A stretch of DNA of 64,000 bases, taken from contig NZ_VOLT01000001.1 in assembly GCF_007954275.1 (NCBI RefSeq), forward strand, positions 372,001-436,000, in the 5' to 3' direction. Shown here one piece after another: positions 54,514-63,310 of this stretch; within the stretch, counting starts at the first letter, position 1, and every line of letters starts with the position of its first letter. Below the pieces are notes generated by a model that searched no databases, had not been told where the DNA came from, and saw nothing but the letters and a program-made list of their open reading frames with translations. Made by a program: the position numbers and the translations under genes. Source of the stretch: Colwellia demingiae (GTDB lineage: Bacteria; Pseudomonadota; Gammaproteobacteria; Enterobacterales; Alteromonadaceae).

Positions 54514-57500
54514 CTAGCTGCGTTTAAAGCTACCTTGGTGCGCGATGCGATAGAGTATTGGCAATACCAATAAAGTAAGCAAAGTAGATGAGATAATTCC
54601 GCCAATGACTACGGTGGCTAATGGTCGCTGTACTTCTGCACCAGTACCTATATTAAGCGCCATAGGAACAAAACCAAGTCCCGCGACTAAAGCAGTCATC
54701 AAAACAGGTCTTAATCTGATCATCGCGCCATCAATAATCCCAGAAATAAGTTCTCCTCGTTCTTTACATAAGTCACGAATAAAAGAGAGCATGACTAAAC
54801 CATTGAGCACAGCGACACCAGAAAGCGCAATGAAACCGACACCTGCTGAAATAGACAAGGGCATCTCACGAAACCACAAAGCAAGAACACCACCAGTAAG
54901 CGCTAATGGAATACCTGTAAATATAATCAAAGCATCTTTTAGATTGCCAAATGCCATGATTAACAGCCCTAAAATCAATGCTAAGGTGAGCGGAACAACA
55001 ATGGTTAAGCGTTTACTTGCCGATTCTAATTGCTCAAAAGCGCCGCCGTATTCCAGCCAATAACCAGCAGGTATCTCAACATTATCTTGGATTTGTTGCT
55101 TGGCATTTTTAACAAACGAGCCTAAATCAGTACCACGTACATTGGCGGTTACCACGATACGTCGTTTACCATTTTCTCGACTAATTTGATTAGGTGCAGG
55201 CGCTAGCTCCAATATAGCCACTTCAGACAATGGAACATAATTCCCATTAGGCAGAGCAATTGGCAACTCGCTTAACTGATTAACATTTTGTCTAACTTGC
55301 TCTGGCAGTCTTACCACGATATCAAAACGGCGGTCCCCCTCATAAATCACCCCTGATTTTTCACCACCAATGGCTGTAGATAAAGCATATTGTAGTTGTG
55401 AAACATTAAGACCATAACGCGCAAGTTCAACCCTTTTGGGGTGTATTGATAACATTGGCAATCCAGTTACCTGCTCAACTTGAATGTCACTAGCGCCATC
55501 AATTTGTTCTATAATTTCTCGAATGGCATTCGCTGATTTGAGTAACTGGTCTAGATCATCACCAATAACTTTGATGCCTAAATCTGCCCTCACACCAGAA
55601 ATCAACTCATTAAAGCGCATTTCAATGGGCTGGGTTAGCTCAAAATTGTTACCTGGTTGTCCTGAAACTGACTCAACAATTTGTGCTGCCAATTCACCAT
55701 GACTTAACCTCGGATCAGGCCATTGACTCCGTGGTATTAGCATCACATAGGTATCAGCAATATTAGGTGGCATCGGATCGTTCGCCACTTCAGGAGTACC
55801 AATCCTAGAGAATACATTTTTAACTTGAGGGAATTGCTGTATTTTTAATTCCAGTGCTTTTTGCATTTCAATTGACTGACTAAGACTCGTACCTGGAATA
55901 CGGATAGCTTGCAGCAGTAAATCTTCTTCGTTAAGCTGCGGAATGAACTCAGAGCCAAGTGTGGTCGCTAACCAAATTGAAAAAGCAACCAAAGCAGCAC
56001 ACGCGAATAAAATTATCCAACGCAGCTTCATCGCACCAACCAGTAGTGGTTTGTACATAGACTTAGCAGCACTGATCACTGGGCTTTCTTTTTCACTGAT
56101 TTTACCCGTCATAAATAGGGCAACAGCAGCAGGGACTAAGGTTAATGACAATACAAGCGCAGCTATCAATGCCATCACTACAGTCGCCGCCATAGGGTGG
56201 AACATCTTCCCTTCAACACCCGTTAAACTAAATAACGGAATATAAACAATGGTAATAATAAAGACGCCAAATAAGCTCGGTCTGATCACTTCATTCGTTG
56301 CCGAATAAACGACATGTAACCGATCTTTTCGAGAAAGAATACCCCCTTGGATTTTTTGAGCATCGCTTAATCGTCTAATGGAGTTTTCAACAATGATCAC
56401 TGCACCATCAACAATTAAACCAAAATCAAGTGCACCAAGACTCATTAAGTTGGCTGAAACACCTGTTTTCACCATACCTGTGATAGTTGCTAACATCGCT
56501 AAGGGAATTACTGCAGCAGTAATTAATGCTGCTCGAACATTTCCGAGTAGCAAAAATAATACAACAATGACCAACAAAGCACCTTCAACTAAGTTTTTTT
56601 GTACTGTGTACATGGCTTTATCAACCAGCGTTGTTCGGTCGTATACTGACTCAACAATAACCCCTTCAGGTAATGACGATTTGATTTGCTCTAGTTTTTT
56701 AGCGACAGCTAAAGCAACCACGCGAGAGTTCTCACCCACCAACATCATGGCACTGCCGAGTACAATTTCTTTGCCAGCAGATGTTGCAGCGCCAGTACGT
56801 AGTGATTGACCAATAGCAACTTGGGCAATATCTGATATTTGCACTGGGGTATCATCAATGACTTTGACAATCACTTGTTCTATGTCGTTAATATTGGCGA
56901 GTTGGCCCGGCGATCTAACCGTAAGTTGCTGACCATTTTGCTCTATGTAACCGGCCCCACGATTGCTATTATTATTATTTAAAGCAACATTGATATCGTT
57001 AAAAGAGATTGAAAACTCGAGCATTTTTTCAGGTGATGGCGTGATATGGTATTGTTTGTCATAACCTCCTATCGTATTAATCTCAGTAACGCCAGGCACC
57101 AATGCTAGCTGGGGTTTAATAATCCAATATTGAATTTCACGCAAATCCGTTGAATCATACGGTAAACCGTCTGCTTTTAATGCTTGTGGTGATGCCACCA
57201 CGCTATACATAAAGATTTCCCCCAGTCCCGTTGATATAGGCCCCATTTCAGGCTCTAGGCCCGCGGGAATTTTATTCTTAATGGTGTTTAACTTTTCGTT
57301 AATCAGATTACGGGCAAAATATAAGTCAGTGTCTTCACTGAAAACAACCGTGACCTGCGATAAACCATAACGTGAAATGGAACGCGTATAAGACAAATTT
57401 GGAATGCCAGTAAGCGCAGTTTCCACAGGAAAAGTAATGCGCTGTTCCGTTTCAAGTGGTGAGTAACCAGGCGCACGGGTATTAATTTGTACTTGAACAT

Positions 57501-57630
57501 TAGTAATATCAGGCACTGCGTCAATGGGGAGCTTTTGATAACTCCAATAACCAAGACCAATAAGTGCTAATATCATGGTCATCATTAGCCAGCGACGCGC
57601 TATAGAGAAACGCAATATAGATTCAATCAT
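54514..57630 (-). CDS. czcA: Heavy-metal RND efflux permease (CzcA/CnrA type)
   Basis: Metal exporter of 1038 residues with 12 helices. N-terminus is MIESILRFSIARRWLMMTM and the TM4 signature LGALDFGLIVDGAVIIVENSIRR matches the divalent-metal class (DFGxxxDGA), not the CusA/SilA monovalent class, which has a different TM4 motif. It exports divalent metal ions such as Zn, Co, Cd or Ni from the periplasm. It is the last gene of the CBA operon, 10 bp after the adaptor gene, with an AAGGAG site. Confidence 0.88.
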   Translation of the reverse strand: MIESILRFSIARRWLMMTMILALIGLGYWSYQKLPIDAVPDITNVQVQINTRAPGYSPLETEQRITFPVETALTGIPNLSYTRSISRYGLSQVTVVFSEDTDLYFARNLINEKLNTIKNKIPAGLEPEMGPISTGLGEIFMYSVVASPQALKADGLPYDSTDLREIQYWIIKPQLALVPGVTEINTIGGYDKQYHITPSPEKMLEFSISFNDINVALNNNNSNRGAGYIEQNGQQLTVRSPGQLANINDIEQVIVKVIDDTPVQISDIAQVAIGQSLRTGAATSAGKEIVLGSAMMLVGENSRVVALAVAKKLEQIKSSLPEGVIVESVYDRTTLVDKAMYTVQKNLVEGALLVIVVLFLLLGNVRAALITAAVIPLAMLATITGMVKTGVSANLMSLGALDFGLIVDGAVIIVENSIRRLSDAQKIQGGILSRKDRLHVVYSATNEVIRPSLFGVFIITIVYIPLFSLTGVEGKMFHPMAATVVMALIAALVLSLTLVPAAVALFMTGKISEKESPVISAAKSMYKPLLVGAMKLRWIILFACAALVAFSIWLATTLGSEFIPQLNEEDLLLQAIRIPGTSLSQSIEMQKALELKIQQFPQVKNVFSRIGTPEVANDPMPPNIADTYVMLIPRSQWPDPRLSHGELAAQIVESVSGQPGNNFELTQPIEMRFNELISGVRADLGIKVIGDDLDQLLKSANAIREIIEQIDGASDIQVEQVTGLPMLSIHPKRVELARYGLNVSQLQYALSTAIGGEKSGVIYEGDRRFDIVVRLPEQVRQNVNQLSELPIALPNGNYVPLSEVAILELAPAPNQISRENGKRRIVVTANVRGTDLGSFVKNAKQQIQDNVEIPAGYWLEYGGAFEQLESASKRLTIVVPLTLALILGLLIMAFGNLKDALIIFTGIPLALTGGVLALWFREMPLSISAGVGFIALSGVAVLNGLVMLSFIRDLCKERGELISGIIDGAMIRLRPVLMTALVAGLGFVPMALNIGTGAEVQRPLATVVIGGIISSTLLTLLVLPILYRIAHQGSFKRS

Positions 57631-57640
57631 GTTTATCTCC

Positions 57641-58657
57641 TTAGTGAGCGTGCGATGCGCCAGCTTTACCTAAATCGGCTTTTAGCAAATAGCTATTAAT
57701 AAGCGCGTACTGTTCACCAGCTTTTAAACCTGAAATCACTTGACTAAATTGCCCATCAGTTTGACCAAGTTGTAGTTCTCGCGTTTCATAGCCGCCTTCA
57801 TTTGTCACGAAGATGATATTTTTTCCTTCAATTTTTTGAAAGGCACGATTATCGACAACTAGGCTGACATCCACTTGGTGAGTTACTATGCTGCCCGTTA
57901 GCATTTGTCCTGGTGCCCATAAACCCGTGCTATTATCTAATGCCACCCTTGCGGTTATAAACGGCTGCTTATTATTGGCCATTAAATACATAATGTTTGA
58001 TTTTGTTGTAGCAACTGTTGAAGAAATAGTGACTTGCTGACCTTTGCTAATGACTTGTCGTTGACTTGGAAAGATTTTGTATTCAACCCACAACTGCTTA
58101 TAGTTTTCGACAGTTAGTAGCGGTTGTTGATTAGCTAATTCTCCGGGGTTAGCGTAACGTTTGGTTATCACACCTGAAATAGGTGCGGTAATGTTATAAC
58201 GCGTTAAACTATCGCTTGATTCAACTTGAACAATGTTTTCACCCGCCGTAACAATATCGCCAACGTTAACGGTTAAATGAGTGATCATCCCAGGAAAACG
58301 TGCGCGCACCTGACTTATTGCACTTGAGTCAATCACCGTTCGACCATAGACAGTTATCATTTTTTTGATTTGACCTGCATTTGCCGTACTATTGATGATA
58401 CCTGCTTTTTGCGCATTAGCTTTTGTAATTTCAATATGCCCTTCTTCTTCAGCATGTTCATCTTTTTGTTCGCTTTTGTGCTCATCTTTGTGCTCACTTT
58501 TATGACCATGGTCATCTGCTGCTATTGCATGGGGACTGATGGCTATGCTGCCTAACGCAGTTGCTAATAAAAATATAACACTAGGATTTACACTATTTTT
58601 AATCGCTTTTTTGTAACCAGTTACTTTGTGACTAGTTTCTCTTTGAAAAGTTGTCAT
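57641..58657 (-). CDS. czcB: Heavy-metal RND adaptor (CzcB-type) with His-rich N-terminus
   Basis: Adaptor of about 338 residues. After the signal/anchor helix comes a short His/Glu/Lys-rich segment (DDHGHKSEHKDEHKSEQK then EEEGH), typical of metal-binding extensions of CzcB. Lipoyl and barrel domains follow (RARFPGMITHLTVNVGDIVTAGENIVQV; ITAPISGVITKRYANPGELAN). The ATG at 58657 has AAGG upstream; the longer frame to 58708 overlaps the end of the outer-membrane gene. Links CzcA to CzcC. Confidence 0.88.
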   Translation of the reverse strand: MTTFQRETSHKVTGYKKAIKNSVNPSVIFLLATALGSIAISPHAIAADDHGHKSEHKDEHKSEQKDEHAEEEGHIEITKANAQKAGIINSTANAGQIKKMITVYGRTVIDSSAISQVRARFPGMITHLTVNVGDIVTAGENIVQVESSDSLTRYNITAPISGVITKRYANPGELANQQPLLTVENYKQLWVEYKIFPSQRQVISKGQQVTISSTVATTKSNIMYLMANNKQPFITARVALDNSTGLWAPGQMLTGSIVTHQVDVSLVVDNRAFQKIEGKNIIFVTNEGGYETRELQLGQTDGQFSQVISGLKAGEQYALINSYLLKADLGKAGASHAH

Positions 58658-58667
58658 GAAAAACACC

Positions 58668-60041
58668 TTAAAATGCTTTTTGATTGATGAAGTTGCTTGG
58701 TTGCGCATTACTGCTCTGTGAAGCAGATAATGGCTCAGCGATAAGTTGTTCTATTTGTGTGCCGTAGCGTAAAGCTGCTGCTGCAGATTCAATCATGGCG
58801 CGACGAGCAAAGAGCAATTCCTGCCTTGCACTTAAATAATCCAAATAACTATAACGGCCGCGTTGGTAGGCTATCTGAGTCTCATTTAACGCCTCTGTTA
58901 ACGTAGGAACAATGCTATTCCTCAAGCTTTGTGCAGTAAAAATGGCCTGTTTCCTGTTCGCATAAGCTCGATATAACTGGTTATGTAACGCTAGCATTGT
59001 GGCTGCTCTTTTAACGATAACTTCGTCATGCGCGGCTTGTGCAGAACTAATAGCACCGGCATTTCGTTTTGAAGAAAACAACGGCATGCTAAACCCAGCA
59101 GTTAACGCCGTATCATTTAACACTTGGATTTGCTTAATACCCACCGACCACTTTATATCTGCATTGGACTCTGTGCGTGCTAATCTTAACTGAGCCTCTT
59201 TTAATCGTTCTTGAGTGGCATAAATTAAAATTTCAGGATTTTTCTTTACTTTCGCTAGTAACACTTCAAATTTAATATCCGTTGCAAACTGATATAAATT
59301 TCCCTCAACGCGAGTAAATGATGGCGTAGTTTCATTCCACATCATGGCGAGAGCAACTTTTGCGTAGTCCAGCTGTTGTTGCTCAGACGAGGTTGTAAGT
59401 CTGGCATTACCTACTGCGGCCTGTGCTCGTTTTATCTCTGCAGCTGGTGCAACACCAGCTCTCAAGCGCTTTTCAACTTCGGTTAACGTGTCCTCAGCCA
59501 GTAATGTTGCCTCTTTTGCTAATAACAAACGCTCTTGTGCAGCAATTATGTCAATATACCGACGAGTCACTTCACCTAGCACATTTAGTGCTTCAATTTC
59601 ACGCATTGCCGCAATTTGTGAACTACGGCCACTAATAACACCAGCACGCGCTTTTCTTTTATCCCCCAGTTCTAAAATAGAAGAAAGCGACAATGTGAAT
59701 TCTGTACTATTGAAAACTCCTATATCACCAGTGCCAGCAAAATTCTCCATTTCAAAACCAACCTCATAAGCGGGCTTTAAGCTTTGACTTTGCAACTGAC
59801 CTTCAAGAGCCTTCTGGCGAAACTTAAATACCTTAAGTGAGGGATTATCTTTAAATGTTCGTTTGATCGCCGAAGAAAGTGTTAAGACCTTTTCTTCAGG
59901 CATCTTCATTTCATTTTTACTGTGCACCAAAGGACTAAATGCCCAACAAAAAAGAATAAATAATTGAAGATAAACAACCCTCGATGAAGATAACCAAGAC
60001 ATGTTTGAAGTCTTAGAAGGCACATTACTAAAATAATGCAT
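58668..60041 (-). CDS. czcC: Heavy-metal efflux outer-membrane factor (CzcC-type)
   Basis: TolC-family protein of 457 residues with a signal peptide, then two repeats of the outer-membrane efflux fold with long helices (LTLSSAIKRTFKDNPSLKVFKFRQKAL; AAPAAEIKRAQAAVGNARL). The ending VTEALNETQIAYQRGRYSYLDYLSARQELLFARR is standard. It exports metal across the outer membrane. An AGGAAA site precedes the ATG at 60041. First gene of the CBA operon; a 24-bp palindrome (60072-60095) lies 30 bp upstream. Confidence 0.87.
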   Translation of the reverse strand: MHYFSNVPSKTSNMSWLSSSRVVYLQLFILFCWAFSPLVHSKNEMKMPEEKVLTLSSAIKRTFKDNPSLKVFKFRQKALEGQLQSQSLKPAYEVGFEMENFAGTGDIGVFNSTEFTLSLSSILELGDKRKARAGVISGRSSQIAAMREIEALNVLGEVTRRYIDIIAAQERLLLAKEATLLAEDTLTEVEKRLRAGVAPAAEIKRAQAAVGNARLTTSSEQQQLDYAKVALAMMWNETTPSFTRVEGNLYQFATDIKFEVLLAKVKKNPEILIYATQERLKEAQLRLARTESNADIKWSVGIKQIQVLNDTALTAGFSMPLFSSKRNAGAISSAQAAHDEVIVKRAATMLALHNQLYRAYANRKQAIFTAQSLRNSIVPTLTEALNETQIAYQRGRYSYLDYLSARQELLFARRAMIESAAAALRYGTQIEQLIAEPLSASQSSNAQPSNFINQKAF

Positions 60042-60071
60042 CTGTATTTCCTATTTTTTGATAAATATATT

Positions 60072-60095
60072 GCAGGTATTTTGTAAAATACCTGC
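60072..60095 (-). promoter_or_regulatory. Palindrome in the czcCBA leader
   Basis: GCAGGTATTTT-GT-AAAATACCTGC, perfect 11-bp arms with a 2-nt centre, 31 bp before the czcC start. It could be an operator or a mRNA hairpin. It lacks a following T-run on the minus strand, so a simple terminator is less likely. Confidence 0.5.
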
Positions 60096-60109
60096 GGAGT
60101 TAAAAAAGT

Positions 60110-60175
60110 TTATAAAACATACGCTTTTGGAGGACGAAGTAATAAGTCATAAAACATATCGGTTCGAACGACTTG
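60110..60175 (-). pseudogene. 3' remnant of an unidentified small gene
   Basis: On the minus strand an open frame of 22 codons encodes QVVRTDMFYDLLLRPPKAYVL and a TAA stop at 60110-60112; no start gives a proper gene. The frame ends against the MITE-like element at 60177. The LLRPP-type C-terminus resembles ends of small proteins next to metal-efflux genes, but I cannot name a family. The likely history is loss of the 5' part at or near the element. Confidence 0.3.
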
Positions 60176-60176
60176 C

Positions 60177-60346
60177 TAATACCAATCTCACTAACTATGT
60201 GATCATTTCTACTTGTTAAAGTCACCAACTACGTCGTTATTTATTTATTTAATAATTAGAACAAATAGTTACTAAAATAAATGCCTTGTATTTGATGCTT
60301 TTTCCTACGTATAAAATAGATCACTTAATTAATGAAACTGGTGTAA
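60177..60346. mobile_element. MITE-like element with imperfect 28-bp inverted ends
   Basis: Left end TAATACCAATCTCACTAA... and right end (reverse complement) TTACACCAGTTTCATTAA... agree at 21 of 28 positions and both carry a GTGATC segment at the inner side (60319-60346 for the right arm). The 170-bp element has no coding capacity and lies between czcC and the cation transporter gene. No target duplication is obvious. Confidence 0.5.
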
Positions 60347-60387
60347 CGATAAAAAATTTAGCTGAAAATTCTTGGAAAATAAACTCA

Positions 60388-60999
60388 TTAAGTACAACTT
60401 TTATCTTCTTTAATTGAAACTCTTGCTTCGCTAATAATAGCGATACTAGAATGAATGACGATACCTGCAATGACGCTACCTATTACCCAATCAGGCCATG
60501 CAGTATTGAATTGACCGACTAAAACGGCTGAGATTATTATGCCTATATTGGCCAACATGTCATTGCGTGAGCAAATCCAACTGGCTTTAAGGTTCACATC
60601 ACCTTCCCTAAATTGGTATAACAATGCAAAACAAATCATATTAACAATTAAGGCCATTAAGCCAATAGAAAACATCAACTCAGATTGAGGCTCACTGCCA
60701 AGCCAGATGCGTCTAGCGACATCGAGTAACACAAGTAAACCAAGTGATAATTGCAAATACCCGTTTGCTAAGGCCGCACGGCCTTTATATAACAAACTTT
60801 TACCTATTGCATAAAGACTGAGTGAGTAAACGGCAGCATCGGCAAGCATATCTAAAGAATCGGCAAGTAAACCACTAGAATTTGCTAACCAACCCGCAAT
60901 AAATTCTATAACAAACATACTAAAGTTAAGGATAAGTACAATCCAGAGTAGCTTTCTTTCACTAGAATTTTTTGCTTCTGCAGCACAACAACTTGACAT
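60388..60999 (-). CDS. Compact CDF-family cation transporter
   Basis: Membrane protein of 203 residues with about six helices, likely exports divalent metal ions. Starts MSSCCAAEAK, followed by LADSLDMLADAAVYSLSLY (D-x3-D in TM2) and SWICSRNDMLANIG in TM5, a pattern of a short family without the cytoplasmic C-terminal domain. The Cys/His at the N-terminus may bind metal. It is controlled by the divergent MerR-family gene through the operator at 61041-61071. Confidence 0.85.
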   Translation of the reverse strand: MSSCCAAEAKNSSERKLLWIVLILNFSMFVIEFIAGWLANSSGLLADSLDMLADAAVYSLSLYAIGKSLLYKGRAALANGYLQLSLGLLVLLDVARRIWLGSEPQSELMFSIGLMALIVNMICFALLYQFREGDVNLKASWICSRNDMLANIGIIISAVLVGQFNTAWPDWVIGSVIAGIVIHSSIAIISEARVSIKEDKSCT

Positions 61000-61040
61000 A
61001 ATAAGCTCATTTATTCTTGAATAAGGTATTTAATTGAGCC

Positions 61041-61071
61041 ATGATAAACCTTACTGTTGGAGTAAGGTCAA
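61041..61071 (-). promoter_or_regulatory. MerR-type promoter/operator of the cation transporter gene
   Basis: On the minus strand TTGACC (plus-strand 61066-61071) and TATCAT (61041-61046) are separated by a 19-bp spacer, the overlong spacing of MerR-controlled promoters. A perfect dyad ACCTTAC-N7-GTAAGGT (61048-61068) fills the spacer. The MerR gene starts 9 bp beyond, so the protein should twist its own neighbour's promoter open upon metal binding. Confidence 0.88.
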
Positions 61072-61076
61072 GCGTT

Positions 61077-61463
61077 ATGAAAATAAATCAACTATCTAAA
61101 TTAACCAATGTGCTCAGTAAAACCATTCGATATTATGAGGACGTTGGTTTATTGCCTAAAGCATCTCGCAATAGCAATGGTTATCGAGAGTACAGTTCAA
61201 TCGATGTCGATAACTTGATTTTTATTCGTCGATGTCGAGAGCTACAAATTCCTCTTGAGAAAATAAAAATATTGATACAAGTACAAACAGACACAACATC
61301 ATCGTGCAGTGAAGTAGATCTGCTTATTGAGCAACAATTGGAGAATGTTCGTAAGACGATAAACGAGTTATCATTATTAGAGAAAACGCTACATACGTTA
61401 GCAAAATCTTGTTCAAATGATATTGTTGGGGAATGTGAAATATTGAAAAATTTAAAGCAATAA
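61077..61463 (+). CDS. MerR-family regulator, divalent-metal sensing (CadR/PbrR-like)
   Basis: Regulator of 128 residues. Winged helix MKINQLSKLTNVLSKTIRYYEDVGLLP, then a coiled-coil and a C-terminal metal loop. Cysteines fall at 77, 112 and 120. Cys77 distinguishes divalent-metal sensors from copper sensors (CueR has Ser there), while Cys112/Cys120 spacing is CueR-like. The longer frame begins at 61041 inside the promoter of the divergent gene; I chose the ATG at 61077, after the operator. Likely activates the transporter gene and possibly czcCBA. Confidence 0.85.
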   Translation: MKINQLSKLTNVLSKTIRYYEDVGLLPKASRNSNGYREYSSIDVDNLIFIRRCRELQIPLEKIKILIQVQTDTTSSCSEVDLLIEQQLENVRKTINELSLLEKTLHTLAKSCSNDIVGECEILKNLKQ

Positions 61464-61706
61464 GTTTACTCATAGTCATTAATATACCCGTTACCAATCA
61501 AAGTGCAGGATTTCAGAGGGAATTAAAACTACTTTAGGCAAGGCAAATAATTTAAGCATAGTCATTCTATGGTTTGATTATTTAACGCGGTATAAACAGG
61601 CTATGGAAGTATTTTATCAGAGAGATGAATGGTGATTTTTTTAAATGAAAACAGGCAATAATGAAAATCATCACCTGTTGTTCTCTAGGAAATATTAGTT
61701 GTTTAT
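61464..61706. other. Intergenic region with possible repeat
   Basis: About 240 bp without a gene. Positions 61482-61540 begin with ATACCCGTTACCAATC, resembling the ATACCC ends of the other palindromic repeats; no matching right arm was found. Nothing else convincing. Confidence 0.35.
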
Positions 61707-62909
61707 TTACTCAGGTAAACCAAAAGTATCTACAACGTAATCGAGATCTTTATCTCCTCGACCACTTAAATTAACGAGTACCGATTTTTCTGGGAATTTC
61801 TGCGCAAGCTTCATAGCGTAAGCAACCGCATGGGCACTTTCTAAAGCAGGGATAATTCCTTCTAATCGACTTAATTCATAAAATGCATCAATACACTCTT
61901 TATCCGTAATACTGTCGTAGGTAACTTTATTTAAGTCCTTCAACATACTGTGCTCTGGACCTACGCCAGGGTAATCAAGACCACTTGCAATAGAATGCAC
62001 TGGTGCTGGATCACCATTTTCATCTTGTAGGATATAACATTTAAAACCATGAATAAGACCAGGCTTACCAAGAGTCATCGTGGCAGCATGCTCTCCCATT
62101 TTAAAAGATTTCCCCGCAGGTTCTATACCAAACAATTGAGTCTCATCATCTTCTAAAAAGGATGAGAAAATTCCCATCGCGTTACTGCCACCACCAATAC
62201 AAGCGACAACGCTATCAGGTAACTCACCTGTCATTTCGAAAAATTGCTCCCTCGCTTCAATGCCAATAACACGTTGAAAATCACGCACTATCATTGGGAA
62301 TGGATGTGGACCCACAACAGAGCCTATACAATAAATGGTTGAAATTGGATCTTTAAGGTACGCTTCAAAAGCACTATCTACCGCTTCTTTTAAAGTTTTT
62401 AAGCCATGAGTTACGGGAATAACAGTTGCCCCTAACACTTTCATGCGTAGTACATTAGGGTACTCTTTTTTAATATCAACTTCGCCCATATGAATTTCGC
62501 ACTCTAAGCCAAAATAAGCTGCTGCGGTAGCAAGTGCAACACCATGTTGTCCTGCGCCCGTTTCAGCAATTAGCTTCTTTTTACCTAAGTGTTTAGCAAG
62601 TAAGGCTTCGCCCATACAATGATTTAACTTATGTGCACCCGTATGGTTTAAATCTTCTCTTTTTAAATAAATTTGGCCGCCATATTTTTCTGATAAACGT
62701 TGGCAATGATAAACAGGAGTAGGACGACCTTGATAATATTTTCTAATATCACGAAGCTCTGAAATAAATTTATGGGACTTACTGATAGCAAAGTAAGCAT
62801 CGTTAATTTTTTTCATCTCGTCTTCTAAATTTGGGGGAATAAATGCACCACCATATTCATTAAAAAATCCGTCTTTGTTCGGGTACTTTTTAAAATAATT
62901 TTCTTTCAT
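61707..62909 (-). CDS. trpB: Tryptophan synthase beta chain, stand-alone
   Basis: PLP enzyme of 400 residues. The N-terminus has [17 protein letters not shown], then [18 protein letters not shown], the PLP Lys in [21 protein letters not shown] (usually HKINN), [13 protein letters not shown] with the catalytic Glu, the phosphate loop [12 protein letters not shown] and ESAHAVAYA near the end. It condenses indole or indole from TrpA with serine to give tryptophan. There is no trpA or other trp gene beside it. The replaced HKINN (to HKLNH) and the sequence around the COMM domain ([14 protein letters not shown]) show some divergence. AAAGGAAT precedes the ATG. Confidence 0.88.
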   Translation of the reverse strand: MKENYFKKYPNKDGFFNEYGGAFIPPNLEDEMKKINDAYFAISKSHKFISELRDIRKYYQGRPTPVYHCQRLSEKYGGQIYLKREDLNHTGAHKLNHCMGEALLAKHLGKKKLIAETGAGQHGVALATAAAYFGLECEIHMGEVDIKKEYPNVLRMKVLGATVIPVTHGLKTLKEAVDSAFEAYLKDPISTIYCIGSVVGPHPFPMIVRDFQRVIGIEAREQFFEMTGELPDSVVACIGGGSNAMGIFSSFLEDDETQLFGIEPAGKSFKMGEHAATMTLGKPGLIHGFKCYILQDENGDPAPVHSIASGLDYPGVGPEHSMLKDLNKVTYDSITDKECIDAFYELSRLEGIIPALESAHAVAYAMKLAQKFPEKSVLVNLSGRGDKDLDYVVDTFGLPE

Positions 62910-63310
62910 TTTATTCCTTTATGATTATGGGAGAGTAAAAATAATAACCAGCGATAAAAAATACCGCAAGGATAAATCTGCCTATTATCCCAATCTAAAT
63001 CAAATAAACGGGAAAGAATTCATTATACAAGAAAGGTAGGATAAGCCATTTAAAATTTACGAGAGTATTTTGATGAAATATAGGTTATCTCAACAGTTTT
63101 TCTTTCCACCCACCCCCTAAAAATTAGCTTCATAAGATGATGCAATTACAGTGTTTTAGCAAAATTGTAGCTGCATTAAATGAGTCGCTCACAGTAAAGC
63201 CCAAAAAACGCTTATATTTAATGTTAATTAAACAATTACCTTGTGTTGAATCAAAGTAATTGTTTTAATTAATTTTATAATATTAGGTAATCCCCATTAA
63301 TTTATTATTT
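62910..63310. other. Intergenic region before the DUF1538 gene
   Basis: About 400 bp of AT-rich DNA between divergent genes. A long hairpin (63224-63239 with 63256-63272, about 16 paired bases and one bulged A) lies 38 bp before the next start. I see no trp leader peptide with clustered Trp codons. Confidence 0.5.

Noticed and set aside
54514-57630. Copper/silver exporter CusA
   Set aside because: The TM4 motif (DFGLIVDGA) is of the divalent CzcA/CnrA class.
58507-58518. TGACCATGGTCA as another RutR-type site
   Set aside because: It lacks the two-base centre and lies inside the czcB coding sequence.
61041-61076. Longer MerR start at 61041
   Set aside because: The extra codons lie on the divergent promoter and its dyad, which must be free DNA outside the protein's start.
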